A DNA stretch of 64,000 nt. Origin: Rhexocercosporidium sp. MPI-PUGE-AT-0058 (Eukaryota; Ascomycota; Leotiomycetes; Helotiales). Positions 35,768 to 46,563 of this stretch are shown here, in pieces. The first letter of the stretch is position 1. Every line of letters begins with the position of its first letter. The position numbers were made by a program, and so were the translations under genes. The notes under the pieces are model-generated. The model was not told the origin of the DNA. It made no database searches and saw nothing but the letters and a program-made list of their open reading frames with translations. The stretch lies in contig JAGTJL010000008.1 in NCBI GenBank assembly GCA_020746875.1, positions 682,001 through 746,000 of the forward strand. The letters run 5' to 3'.

Positions 35768-38641
35768 ATGGCTCCACCTAGTCGAACTGCCCGAGAACCG
35801 TCCATTCCCAGTACTCCTGAATACACCCAATTCCTCCAGAAGCTCGCCGCTTACCACGAAAAGAGAGGAACCAACCTTGAACCCGAACCAAAAGTTGCAA
35901 ACAGACGCATTGATCTGCTACACCTCTTTAACCTTGTGGTGGAACGCGGGGGATACGACAAAGTCAGCGACGAGAAGTTGGCTTGGAGGAAGTTGGCTCA
36001 GGAATTCAACCTGGGGACAGGTAATTTGCCTGCCTATGCTTTCACCTTGAAGACCGCATACTACAAGAATCTTGCGGCATACGAGATATCTACGGTCCAC
36101 GGGAAAGAACCACCTCCGAAAGAAATTCTAGAGGAGACTACAGCAAAGGGTAGCGGACTGTTGACTCGCACCCTAGAAAACTACCGCCCTTCTGTACGCA
36201 GAGAGACGAGCGCATTGGGTCTAGATTCGGACGGCTCTGGAGACGACGGAACACCTGCAAGAGATATAATGGCAACTGAAGAGACTCCAGGCTCTGGTGG
36301 CAGAGCGACAAGAGGTCTGCGACAAGCCCCTCCTCCAAGGCAAATGTGGCAGCCGGAACCCCAGACCTCGAGACAGACCAGGAACGTCGCTACTTCATCT
36401 CACAACTCAACTCCTCAACAACAGCAAAACCAACAGCAGCAGCACCAGATCCGCGGCGCCTCTACATCATATAACCCATCGTCAAACACCGACAACATGT
36501 CTCTTGCCGTTGCAAATTATGAACCTCGTCCGCAAATGCCTCTCACCCTCCGGCAAGTCATCACTCCAGGAAACAGCGCAGTTGAATTTGCTCGTCTGCA
36601 GAAGGTCCTGAGAGATGCGGCGGCAGCAGCTCATGGACGGGCTCCATTGTCTACTAAAGGCATAATGCTCCCTGGCAGTAGGTTCACCCACACTCCATTT
36701 GAATTGGATCTATACTGACTATCTATCAGCTGGTTTTGACGGTCCTAACATTTATGTCCGCTGCTTATGTGCCTTGAGATCTGGAATACCTGCTGAGCAA
36801 GATTATGCTCTCCATCATCTTGTCAAAATCTCTATGGAGCGGGGAGACAAATACCGTTTTGAGGGCTTCCCAGGACTTGCAGAGGCGCTGGTGGAGAAAG
36901 TTCTCGAAGTCAGTTCCTTGTTTTACAATGTTGACTGGGAAATTTCATACACAGATGATGGCGAGATGATTAGTGGAGATACCATAAACGGTGTGAATGG
37001 TACCCCGGATATTCTTCAGAGAATATCCGCACTTACCAAGTTGAAGGTCGATGACAACATCCACACCGCTGAATTCAATGACAAGATGCTTCAGATCAAC
37101 GAAGCTGCACTCACATTGCGAAATATGGTCATGTTGGAGGAGAATGCTCTCTACGTCTATGAGTTATCACCATTACGAGACTTTTTGAGTATTGCTCTCA
37201 ATTTGCCAAACCTCGAGAGTGTTGTGGAATTGAAACACTACGCCCTCGACATTGCCGAGCAGATGACCAAGTATCTCCACCTAGGTGAAACAGATCCTCT
37301 GTATATTTCCCTTCTTAACCAACTCAACTCGAACGATCGAGGTGCCATCCTGACTGCGTTGCGAGCTATTGGAAGAATTTCCATGAATCTAGAGGAGAAC
37401 AATCTACTTGAAGGTGTTCCCATCAATGCTATTGAGAACATTATCGACTGGACTATGCTCAACGACGAAGATCTGGTTCATGCTTGTTTGGACTTCCTTT
37501 ACCAGTACACAGCCGTGGTCAAGAACGTAGACTTTCTCATATCGGAATTACAAGTGGAGCCTCTCATCAACCAGCTCGTGAGACTCTTGCTTCACGGTGT
37601 CAAAATCATTGAGAGAGATTTCTACTATACTAGAGACGCCAAAATACCTGCCCCCACCACAATCGCTACTCTTCCGAAAGAGATATTTGCTCAGCTTGTC
37701 CAGGTCGAAGAGCCTGAGCGCAGCTCTCAATGGCTTCGTTGTCTTTTTGAAGAGGACCCCGATGAGTCCATCACGCAGATCACTCTTTGGCAAGCATATC
37801 AGGCTTGCTTTACTCTTCCACCAGGCACCTCAAACGTCACTATGCTTGCAGCAGCCGACTTTATCAAAAATGTCAGCACAACTTTCGAAAAAGCTGCCGC
37901 CCAAGTTCAGTCAGGGGTTGCACCAAAATTCATCATCAAGGGCATCAGAATGCGAAGTGTTCCTGTTGATCCTAAGGGCGAAGAGGCTACCAAATGTTTG
38001 TGGCAGGGTCCATTCGGCGGGGCTGAGCCTTGCGGCCAGTTCTTCATGAGCCCAGAAACCATGTTCCAGCATATCCTTCGAGAACATCTTGGAGCTAGAC
38101 AATTGGACGATGGCAAATTTGATAACACAACGACCCGAGAATACAGGTGCCTCTGGGATAGATGCCATCGATTCAAGACTGCCCCTGCTACTAATCTGCT
38201 GGACATTGCAAACCACATCAAAGTTCACCTCCCACCCCGTCACGTTCCCCGCAAAGAGCCTGAACATTTTGGTCCCCCACCAGCTAAGAAATCGAAACCG
38301 TCCTACATCATCTCCGCCCCAAAGCGCAGCCTCACATTCCAAGTTACCGCCCAAGACGAGCGTCAAGAAGCTGCGGGTATTCCTCTCAGTGCCGTCCTCG
38401 TGCTCCGGAACCTTGCTCGAAACATCTCAAAGACCGACGCCGAGGCTGCGACGAAGCTGGATGGTGGTGTTTCCTGGCTTGATCGACTCTTCAAACCTGT
38501 CGAGCCACGTCTCTTCGAGGTGTTGGCACATAACAAGTCCTTGGTAAGAATATTCCTCTGCTTTACACTTATTCTAGCTTGAACTAATCTATGGCATAGG
38601 CTTCGTACATCACGGATCTGCTCGGGTCGATCAAGTCGTAG
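35768..38641 (+). CDS. RSC9: Chromatin-remodelling subunit Rsc9 (ARID, armadillo-like repeats, C2H2 fingers)
   Basis: Exons 35768-36677, 36730-38543 and 38600-38641, 921 aa; the last exon encodes only 13 residues plus the stop. An ARID DNA-binding domain lies at about residues 15-105 (PEYTQFLQKLAAYHEKRG, VERGGYDKVSDEKLAW, LKTAYYKNLAAYE). A Gln-rich stretch follows near residue 220. A long helical repeat region spans roughly 300-700. Two C2H2-type fingers close to the C-terminus begin CLWQGPFGG and CLWDRCHRF, each ending in His-x3/4-His. This order is that of fungal Rsc9, a subunit of the RSC nucleosome remodeller. The chosen Met (MAPPSRTAREPS) is followed directly by the ARID. The frame remains open to 35615, so a longer N-terminus is possible. 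Confidence 0.93.
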
Positions 38642-39088
38642 GGAGGGGTATTGCGGCGCATCAAGGGGTGCTTTTCTGGGGAGCTTTGTACGGATGGAAA
38701 ATGTGAGGCGTATTGGCGTAGCCTTATATTGTGTACAACATTCGATAGATACCTGGCATCATGATGGTGCAATACAGAATGCTGGTTTTTTTTTGGCCCC
38801 GCGTTCCTTACAGTTGGATGCGACTCTGCCGAGGGTGTTGTCTCGTATGCAAAGTAGCATCTTGTGCCTTATTCTCCACCATATATCCCAATCACACTTA
38901 CCTACGGCCTCATCATTCCATCCCGTGAGCGGACGTTCACGTCTCTAGGATGGTCAAACCTTCGTCACACTTCCTACGTAAAGCAAGATTTACTAGCTCT
39001 GCAATTCGACAAGATAACCCTCATCTATAAAGTACCTCCTCCTTGTCCACCCTCCACACTGCTCTGAGTCCAGCTAATTAAGGCAACG
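38642..39088. other. Intergenic region upstream of a pseudogene
   Basis: RSC9 3' flank. I looked for the missing first membrane segments of the rhodopsin-like pseudogene here and did not find them. Confidence 0.55.
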
Positions 39089-40049
39089 GCTATTTTGGGT
39101 CGACGAGATCCTGTACTTTCCTTTCCATCTCCCTCCTCAAAATCGCCTTCCTCCCTCTTCTTCCAGATATTCCCCTCGCGCCGCTTCCAGCAGGTAGTAT
39201 GGTGTCTTGTCGGGCCCAACGCCGCCTTAGGCCTTGTATTCGTCATCGGTGTGTGCGTGGTGTGCCGGCCGCTAGATTATCTGTGGACGCGCTAGGATGG
39301 CGAGCATAAGGGCAGGTGTGTCTATATTAATGCGACGGCATTTGCGAATGCGGGGGCTGTGATCGTGTTGGATCTTGTGACGTTGGGGTTGCTAATTAGG
39401 CAAGTGAAAAGGCTGCAGCTATGGTTGAGGAAGTAGATTTCTGTGGGCTCTATGACGAGTATGGGCGTTATGTGAGCAACCCTTTAACCCCAATTATTTA
39501 CTATTGTACCATTGGAAAGAAGAAGAGCTGATACGCGTTTGATCGTATAGCGTGACCATCATCAGTATACTCCGCCTGAAGTCTTTGATAAATTTTACTA
39601 GGACTTCGAATCAGACCTGTGAGTTACTTGCGATTCATCACCATCCTCAATGAGCTCTTGAATAAACACCGACACACTTCCAAACAGGGGATTTCTTCGA
39701 CCCATGCCTTTGGTCTGTAATGGAGATCGACATTGGCCTAATCTGCGTCTGCATGCCATTCTACCGTGCCCTTATCATCAGAATCCATACTCCATTTCAA
39801 TCTAGTTCTGTAGACTCCCATACAAGCCAGAAGCTCTTCTCGGCGAATCCGAACTTGATGGTGACGGTTCAGTGCGATGCTGTTGACCGCGCGGAAAGGA
39901 GACAGTCTGCTAAGAGTGAGGGGATTGCTTAGGAGAGGAATTATGGCGTGGAGTTTAGCAATAGGGTAGAGAGTGGGAGTGTGGAGAGTGTATCGCAGAT
40001 AGTGGGGATTCAGAGGGGTGTTGGAAACACGAGAACGAGTGTTACTTAG
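39089..40049 (+). pseudogene. Fungal rhodopsin-domain (PTH11-related) integral membrane protein, decayed
   Basis: Reading + frames, a fungal seven-helix rhodopsin-domain protein is recognisable from its third helix onward. FWVDEILYFPF sits in one frame near 39093; ISLLKIAFL is one base shifted near 39127; QIFPSRRF is shifted again near 39166. The third frame then continues with conserved VVCRPLDYLWT. In-frame TAG stops follow at 39293, 39434 and 39930. Splice sites of two introns remain usable (donors near 39472 and 39619, acceptors near 39550 and 39687), and WSVMEIDIGLICVCMP is intact after them. The original stop appears to be at 40047. The first helices are missing. Mixed nonsense and frameshift damage shows it is long dead. 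Confidence 0.78.
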
Positions 40050-41058
40050 GGCGGGCGGGTAGGGTAGATAGGTGTGTTTTCGAGGCGGAGGATAAAGGGA
40101 AACTTCGGATTTCTGCAAGGGGTTAACCATTGTAATTTTATCCTAGATAGTAGCCGTAATAGTTTAGAGCTACGACGATTGAGACACCACTGGTCACTTA
40201 GGGTTGTTCTAGCTATCCCATCAGACTATTCAGTGGCTACTTAGCACCTGAGGCAGGAGTGGTTTTGTTTGCCACCAGACGATCGTTGTCTTCCCGCAGC
40301 TGAACCAACCAGTTTCCTCATTCTGGTTATTTGAATACGCGTCAATCTTGAACTGTCCCGTAGCCTCGCATTTCGTTCTGGATGGCAGATGGTTGCTAGT
40401 GTTCTCGTTCGAGGGCCGTGATCTCATGGCGAAAGGGGCTCGCTTAAAAAGTGAACTGCTCATATTGTGGGGCTGGGTGTCAACAATCTCACATTCGGAC
40501 TTCAATGTTAATGGAATCGTTTGACTGCGATTGCTTCTGCATCGATACTACAATTCTTGAGAGTGGAAAATCAACCGACGTGAAGTTATCGTGCGGTTTT
40601 CGCAGACTTCTTCAAGTGCACGATGTGAATCGTCACTTCCATCAACAAGGCCAGGTTGCATTCAATAATAGCAAAGTCAATAGCTGCGCCTTCCTATTGT
40701 CTTCAATTCTCGCTAATAGCAAGAGTTATAAAAAGCTAATTCCGCGCCACTCTGTTTCTTCTTGCCCTCATTATTTTTCCATCATCCATACGCACACCTT
40801 CTGGATTCGACATAAACATCTCGACTGACTTCACAACTATCCTTGGACAGACTTCTCACTGTCTTTCAAGTGAGCTTTGAAACACTGACCAAACATCCTT
40901 CATGCTTCAATTTAGATTCACGAACTTGGATATTCAATTCCTACTCTCGAAGTTCCGCAGTCTCCTCTATCACCACACGTCACTACTCATCGAGGTGACT
41001 ACTTCACATTAGAAAACCAGGCTTGGGGTCAAGTATTTCATGAACATCCTCAATTCCA
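40050..41058. promoter_or_regulatory. Upstream region of the RNA-ligase-like gene
   Basis: About 1 kb without a gene. A TATA-like TATAAAAA lies at 40727-40734, some 325 bp before the next start codon and followed by pyrimidine-rich sequence, so a long 5'UTR or 5' intron is possible. Confidence 0.45.
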
Positions 41059-42747
41059 ATGGCGAAACCAAACCACCTATCAGCCGACGAGCCTACAAAC
41101 AACCCACTTGCTTCCCACAAAGCCGGACAAGCACCCCCGCCAACCCCATCCAACACGCCTCAGACGGGCAAGAATACTCCTGCTCCAGCTTCTGGGGGGA
41201 AGAAGAAGGGAAGAATCACGACTTTGAAGATTACTGACACCTCAAACGACTCGAACGCTAGATCAACAAGCAACTACAAAGTTCCAACAACAAAGACTGT
41301 CAATGGATCAGCTCCCCTAACAAACAACGCGAATACGGCGTCCAAGAGCAACGGCACGGCGAACGGAAGAGCCATTGATAGCAGTGCTGGATCCATTTCA
41401 CCGGTCTCTAATAACCTACTATCCAATAATCCCAGTGGTGCCAAGAGTAAGGGAAAGGGAAAGGGGAAGGCCAAAAAGGCTGCCCAATTACCTTCAGCAC
41501 CCGTCATCGTTCCCATGGCTTTCGTCACCTCATTTCCTGACACGAAAGCTTCAACTCTGTTCCCAAAAATCACTGGCAATCTCGACCTTATCGAACGACG
41601 CTACCGTGTTGATAATCGCAAACCCAATCCGGATCGATCGGTCAATGTGTTGAGAGATCAGGTAACTCGAAAGATTAGGGTCACTGGTACTGTGAAGCTG
41701 CATGGACAACACGCCGATATTGTGATCAACGCCAACAACACAATCCAACTTCAATCCAGAAATAAACCGCTCCTTGACGAGAATCACGATATTATGGGGT
41801 TTGCAGTGGCTATGTTTTCTCTTGAGAAAAACTTGCTTGAACTGAAAGAGAGAATTGTGGACCGCTGGATTGGGATTAACCAGACCACAAAACTAAGCGA
41901 CAAGTATCCGCTGGTCATTGCTGGCGAGTGGGTCGGACCCGGCGTTCAGAAGAATGTCGCTCTCGACGACCTTCTACGCAGATACTTCGTCGTCACATCC
42001 ATCTCACTCAATAACGTCTGGCTTGACGACCAACTTTATGCCGATATTGAAGATGTGGATGCAGGAATTGTTCATGTCTCTCGCGGTGGCTTTTTCAGTG
42101 AGGAATTGGATGTCACTGACCTTGAGAGCTGCCAGGAACGCATGATGGCCCTCACTCTGGACACCGAGAAGACATGCCCATTCGCTCAGAGCTTTGGCAT
42201 CGTAGGTAGAGGTGAAGGTATTGTCTGGAAGGCTGTACAACCGCTGGGCAAGGATCCTCGCATGTGGTTCAAGACCAAGGGACCAGATTTTGCTGTCACA
42301 AAGACTGCCGAGCTGCCAAAGCCGAGTGCCACTACGGTGGGTGCGGATATGATCGAGAGAACAAGACAATTCGCCTACGCCACGACAACAGAGCCCAGAT
42401 TGGATCAGGCCTGGAACGTCTTGAAATTGGAGGGCAACGTGCCGATGGACAAGAAAACCATAAAGAAGTTCGCGGAGTGGGTCTCTGATGATATCCTGTG
42501 TGAGGAAATGGAAAGGATCAAGGATTGCAAGGTTGATGAGGCATATTTGGTCAAGTGCATTCGATGGATGGCGGAGATTTGGTACGAAAAGCGATTGGAG
42601 GCGACCTCAAAGGTTGAAATTGCGGATGGGAAACTAGAGGTCAAAAAGGGAGGCACTGTTGCTGTTCAGGAAGTTGACGAAGGTTTAGTCTTGAAGCCAG
42701 AGACCAAGGGTGATCAAGTTGTGGTGGATCGATACAATTGGTGGTAG
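41059..42747 (+). CDS. RNA ligase-fold nucleotidyltransferase, 562 aa
   Basis: Single exon. The first 150 residues are disordered (Asn/Ser/Thr/Pro, then a GKGKGKAKK basic patch). The rest contains the motifs of the covalent nucleotidyltransferase superfamily. Motif I is K-L-H-G with candidate AMP-accepting Lys at about residue 213 (TGTVKLHGQHADI). A motif IV-like EGIVWK lies at about 386-391 and a motif V-like Lys-x-Lys (WFKTKG) at about 405-407. This spacing fits the RNA_ligase (T4 Rnl2-like) group more than DNA ligases or capping enzymes. The C-terminal 130 residues are helical. Chemistry would be ATP-dependent strand sealing through a lysyl-AMP; the natural RNA substrate is unknown. It is not the Trl1 tRNA ligase, which has a different architecture. 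Confidence 0.8.
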   Translation: MAKPNHLSADEPTNNPLASHKAGQAPPPTPSNTPQTGKNTPAPASGGKKKGRITTLKITDTSNDSNARSTSNYKVPTTKTVNGSAPLTNNANTASKSNGTANGRAIDSSAGSISPVSNNLLSNNPSGAKSKGKGKGKAKKAAQLPSAPVIVPMAFVTSFPDTKASTLFPKITGNLDLIERRYRVDNRKPNPDRSVNVLRDQVTRKIRVTGTVKLHGQHADIVINANNTIQLQSRNKPLLDENHDIMGFAVAMFSLEKNLLELKERIVDRWIGINQTTKLSDKYPLVIAGEWVGPGVQKNVALDDLLRRYFVVTSISLNNVWLDDQLYADIEDVDAGIVHVSRGGFFSEELDVTDLESCQERMMALTLDTEKTCPFAQSFGIVGRGEGIVWKAVQPLGKDPRMWFKTKGPDFAVTKTAELPKPSATTVGADMIERTRQFAYATTTEPRLDQAWNVLKLEGNVPMDKKTIKKFAEWVSDDILCEEMERIKDCKVDEAYLVKCIRWMAEIWYEKRLEATSKVEIADGKLEVKKGGTVAVQEVDEGLVLKPETKGDQVVVDRYNWW

Positions 42748-43612
42748 CGACATCCTAGAATCCAGAGCCTCCACGTTGGATATCAGAACGGAGGTGTTGA
42801 TGAGATCCGGTCATCCTCGATTTGGACTGAGACCTGGCAATCCATCGCACAAGCGACAGCCCTGTATATGACTTTTGCGTACAGTCCATAATGGACAATC
42901 AAGCAGCGTTTGACTTAGCGAATGAAAGATTTTTTGCTTTACACTTTGCTCCCAATGACAAGTGATTGTGGGCCATCAAAAGTATTGCATAAGCATCCAA
43001 TAACTCATAAATCCAATTTATCCAGAATAGGGGTTTGAAGCTCGGAAGTGTTGAGTAAAATAATAAGCGAGCAGGGCAACGGCGGGGGGACGAAGTGAGA
43101 CAACTCCGATTACGAAAACAATAAACAGCACAAATGCAGAAATGCAGTCAGCATAAGCTTCTATCGCCCAGATGACCTACTCCTGGCCTCTTCACCCGCC
43201 TCGCCCGGAGTGGGATATCGCCCACAGACCGATGCTGGTGGGGAGGGCGGTTCCTGAATGGTGGGGTAGCGCGGATACGTGCATTAGGCTCATCGCGGGG
43301 GACGCGGGGGTGGATGATCCTGCGAAGGTTGAACCAATGGAGATGGCATCCCCCCACCAGGGCGAGCGATGTCGGTTTTAGGATTACCTTGTTGTAGGAC
43401 GAGGGGTTATTTCGAATGGGCTTGTGTTTCTCCGTTATCTTTGTGTCTCCATTGCTCTCTCTCATCTTACACGTCTATCTCTTTGTTTGAAGAAACCCGC
43501 TGCTACTTGTGAATCCTAGGTACAGTTCTCATTTCTGACTTATTACAAACTACACTTCCATCACTCAAAAAAAGCCACCGCAAACTGTCCCATTACCCCT
43601 CACTTCCAAACC
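42748..43612. other. Intergenic region
   Basis: About 865 bp holding the 3' flank of the RNA-ligase gene and the promoter of the phosphoglycerate dehydrogenase gene. No domain-bearing frame. Confidence 0.6.
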
Positions 43613-45331
43613 ATGGCCCCCTCAGCCACCTCCCCTTACACCTCGTCGACGCCCTCAACACCACGTCCTAAGATCCTCATCCCAGAAAAAGTCTCCCCCG
43701 ACGGCCTCGCCCTCCTCTCCCCACACTTCATAATTCACCAGCCCAAGAACCTCTCCGCATCCGACCTCCTCGCACAAATCCCCGACTATGACGCCCTTAT
43801 AATCCGCTCCGAGACAAAAGTCACAGCCGAAGTGCTCGCCGCCGCAACCCGTCTCAAAGTCGTAGCTCGGGCTGGGGTGGGTGTTGATAATGTCGACGTG
43901 GACGCTGCAACGAGCTATGGGATAATTGTGGTGAATTCCCCGAGCGGGAATATTGTTGCGGCGGCGGAACATACGATTGCCCTCCTTATGGCCGTGGCGA
44001 GGAACGTGCCGGGTGGAGATAGGAGTTTGAGGAATGGCGGGTGGGAGAGGAGTAAACTTGTAGGTACCGAAGTAGGAGGGAAGACGTTGGGGATCATTGG
44101 ATTGGGGAAAGTCGGGTTGAAAGTCGCTCGGATGGGAGTTGGACTTGGGATGAAAGTCGTCGCTATGGATCCGTACGCTTCTCCTGAGATAGCAGCTTCT
44201 GCGTCCGTCAAGCTCGTTGGTACTCTGGGAGAACTACTACCCACTGTCGATTTCCTGACGATTCACACGCCACTTATAGCGTCAACGCTTGATCTAATTA
44301 GCACGGAAGAATTCAAGACGATGAAGAAGACGGCTAAGATCCTCAACGTAGCTCGCGGTGGCGTCTATAACGAACAGGCTCTCTTTGACGCTTTGGAAGC
44401 TGGCACTATCGCTGGGGCTGGTCTGGATGTCTTCACATCCGAACCTCCTGCCCCTGGCTCAGCCGCCGAAGCTCTCTGCAGACACCAGAAAGTAGTCGCT
44501 ACGCCGCATCTGGGAGCCAGCACAGTCGAAGCACAGGAGAACGTCTCCATGGACGTCTGCGCACAAGTCCTCTCCATCTTACAAGGCGGTCTCCCGACAA
44601 GCGCCGTGAACGCCCCTCTGATCCTCCCGGAAGAATACAGAAAACTGCAACCGTTCGTCCGTCTCGTTGAGAAAATGGGAGGATTGTACACCCAGCATTA
44701 TTCTCGCAAGGGCACTGGAAGTGGGAGTGTAGGTGGCAAGACCTTTGAGTTGATCTACGAGGGTGAATTGGCGAGTATAAGTAATACGCGTCCGTTGTTC
44801 GCGGCGCTTGTCAAAGGTCTTACGTCCTCGATCTCGGATTCGGGTGGGAGAGATGTGAATATCGTTAATGCTTCTCTCATTGCTAGGGAGAAGGGGATTC
44901 TCATCAACGAGACGCATAATCGCGAGCCCAAAGACTTGGTGTACGCCTCTTTGGTGAAGTTGCGGACTGGTGGAGCTGAGGGACAGGTCATCGAGGGTTT
45001 CGTGAGTGGGAAAGAGATTTTCATCAGTAGGCTTGATAGGTTCAATACGTCTTTCATACCGGAGGGGACGTTGATCGTGCTGCATAATTATGACGAGCCG
45101 GGAAAGATTGGAGAGGTTGGTGGCATTCTTGGGAGAGCTGGAATCAATATTCGATTCATGAGTGTCGCTGCTTTGGATGGGCCTGTTGGTGAAGAGGCGC
45201 AGGAGGAGAAGAAGGGGAGTAATGAGGCTTTGATGATTCTTGGAATTGAGGGTCCAGCTGTTGGTAAGGAGGTCGAGAGTGAGTTGAGAGCGCAGGGGGG
45301 GATTCTGAATGTTAGTGTTGTGAAGCTTTAA
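43613..45331 (+). CDS. SER3: D-3-phosphoglycerate dehydrogenase, type I with ACT domain
   Basis: Single exon, 572 aa. It oxidises 3-phosphoglycerate with NAD+ in the first step of serine synthesis. Visible motifs: the Rossmann loop TLGIIGLGKVG near residues 157-167, the catalytic Arg in LNVARGG, the downstream Glu in the AGLDVFTSEPP segment, and the catalytic His in ATPHLGAST. After the catalytic part come the allosteric substrate-binding domain and a C-terminal ACT domain (VLHNYDEPGKIGEVGGILG onward), the usual site for serine feedback. Length and order match bacterial-type long PGDH rather than the shorter yeast Ser3 form. A 335-codon frame on the other strand is a shadow of this gene. Confidence 0.95.
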   Translation: MAPSATSPYTSSTPSTPRPKILIPEKVSPDGLALLSPHFIIHQPKNLSASDLLAQIPDYDALIIRSETKVTAEVLAAATRLKVVARAGVGVDNVDVDAATSYGIIVVNSPSGNIVAAAEHTIALLMAVARNVPGGDRSLRNGGWERSKLVGTEVGGKTLGIIGLGKVGLKVARMGVGLGMKVVAMDPYASPEIAASASVKLVGTLGELLPTVDFLTIHTPLIASTLDLISTEEFKTMKKTAKILNVARGGVYNEQALFDALEAGTIAGAGLDVFTSEPPAPGSAAEALCRHQKVVATPHLGASTVEAQENVSMDVCAQVLSILQGGLPTSAVNAPLILPEEYRKLQPFVRLVEKMGGLYTQHYSRKGTGSGSVGGKTFELIYEGELASISNTRPLFAALVKGLTSSISDSGGRDVNIVNASLIAREKGILINETHNREPKDLVYASLVKLRTGGAEGQVIEGFVSGKEIFISRLDRFNTSFIPEGTLIVLHNYDEPGKIGEVGGILGRAGINIRFMSVAALDGPVGEEAQEEKKGSNEALMILGIEGPAVGKEVESELRAQGGILNVSVVKL

Positions 45332-45750
45332 GTTCTTTCTATTTTTTCTGGGCGGAAAAACAGATAAAATGCTTCTTTCTGAAAAATCTTTTTGTCTTAG
45401 TAGTAGTTTGATTGGTGTTTGAGGGATGGGAAAAACACGCAGAGAGAAGCCACGAAAATGGCTGGCCAATCCGATTTTCTTTGGGAGTTGACCACATCTG
45501 CAGCGTTGCTTAGTTTCGAGCAAGAACGTATGCCTATGTCGTAGATAGCATTCAACTGCAGATCTAGAGTCTCGCTTTGAAAACATCTACGTTATTCTCT
45601 CAAGCCCATCCGACTGCAAATTTCCGTGAGCAGCCGATTTTTGGTCTGTGCACAACCACCCAAAAACCACCCCACTGCCAAAATCAATGACTCTTGCTTT
45701 GCATACGAAATCAGCCTCTTCCTGATCTCATACTATTCCGCGCCGGAATA
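45332..45750. other. Intergenic region
   Basis: 419 bp. An in-frame Met at 45694 could extend the next gene by 19 residues. Confidence 0.6.
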
Positions 45751-46563
45751 ATGAACCCTTACGATATTCATCCCTGGTATCCACAGGGAATCCGCTCCTT
45801 TGTCGCTGCCGGCGCGAATCACTACATTGCCACCATCGACGAGACGACCGTACTCAAGTTTCCTATCATTCCGCACGAAGAGCAAACAGAACTCCCGGCG
45901 GAAGTACAAAGATTTCGGAGTAGTGTGAGGGCGGCTGCCGTGAGGGGCCTAGAAGTCGAAGAGCAAATCCTCCGAAAACTAGGAAAGCATCATCGGATCA
46001 TTCAGTTCAAAGGAAGGCACAAGGACGGACTCTTGCTTGAATATCTACCCAACGGATCTATCGAGCGCTATCTGCAGAGCAATGCTCCCTACACAACTAT
46101 AGTTTAGAGGTTGAGATGGGGGCAACAAGCTGCAGAGGGTCTGGCTTATATTCACATGAATGATGTCCTTCATTGCGATGTAAGCATCGGCAATCTCCTG
46201 CTCGATTCAGATCTATCTATCAAGCTTTGCGACTTCCAAGGCAGATTACTATTCCCTAGCGGACACGTTGTCCTTGATGGAGGAGCCGCTGAAAGTGTCA
46301 TGTCCTCTATGCCACGCCCAAATCGCAACTACCAGGACCGTAAGACCGACATATTTGCATTTGGTACAGTGCTTTACTTTATAGTAACCGACAAACTACC
46401 CTTTCCCGAGCTCAGCGTAGACGACGAAGACGAGATTGAGAGACGATTTGCGAGGCAAGACTTTCCTCCTTTGGAGCAGCTCCCTGGCGGAGACGTCATA
46501 CGAAACTGCTGGACCGGAGTCTACGACGATGCCTCTAGAGCGATGGTTGACTTGCAGAGGTAG
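45751..46563 (+). pseudogene. Protein kinase-like gene interrupted by an in-frame TAG
   Basis: One frame runs from MNPYDIHPWYPQG (45751) to a stop at 46561-46563 and is interrupted only by TAG at 46105-46107. Kinase features on both sides of the stop: TTVLKF (ATP-anchoring Lys) and LLLEYLPNGSIERYL (hinge) before it; GLAYIH, HCDVSIGNLLLD (catalytic loop, Cys replacing Arg of HRD), LCDFQG (metal-binding DFG variant) and DIFAFGTVLY after it. DFQG is common in a fungal group of small kinase-like proteins, so it need not mean loss of activity. No intron with correct ends removes the TAG; one C-to-T change in CAG would create it. Probably a recent pseudogene, with read-through or assembly error as alternatives. 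Confidence 0.78.

Noticed and set aside
44579..45586. 335-codon open frame on the minus strand
   Set aside because: It lies antisense to the phosphoglycerate dehydrogenase gene, shows no domain, and is explained by that gene's codon bias.
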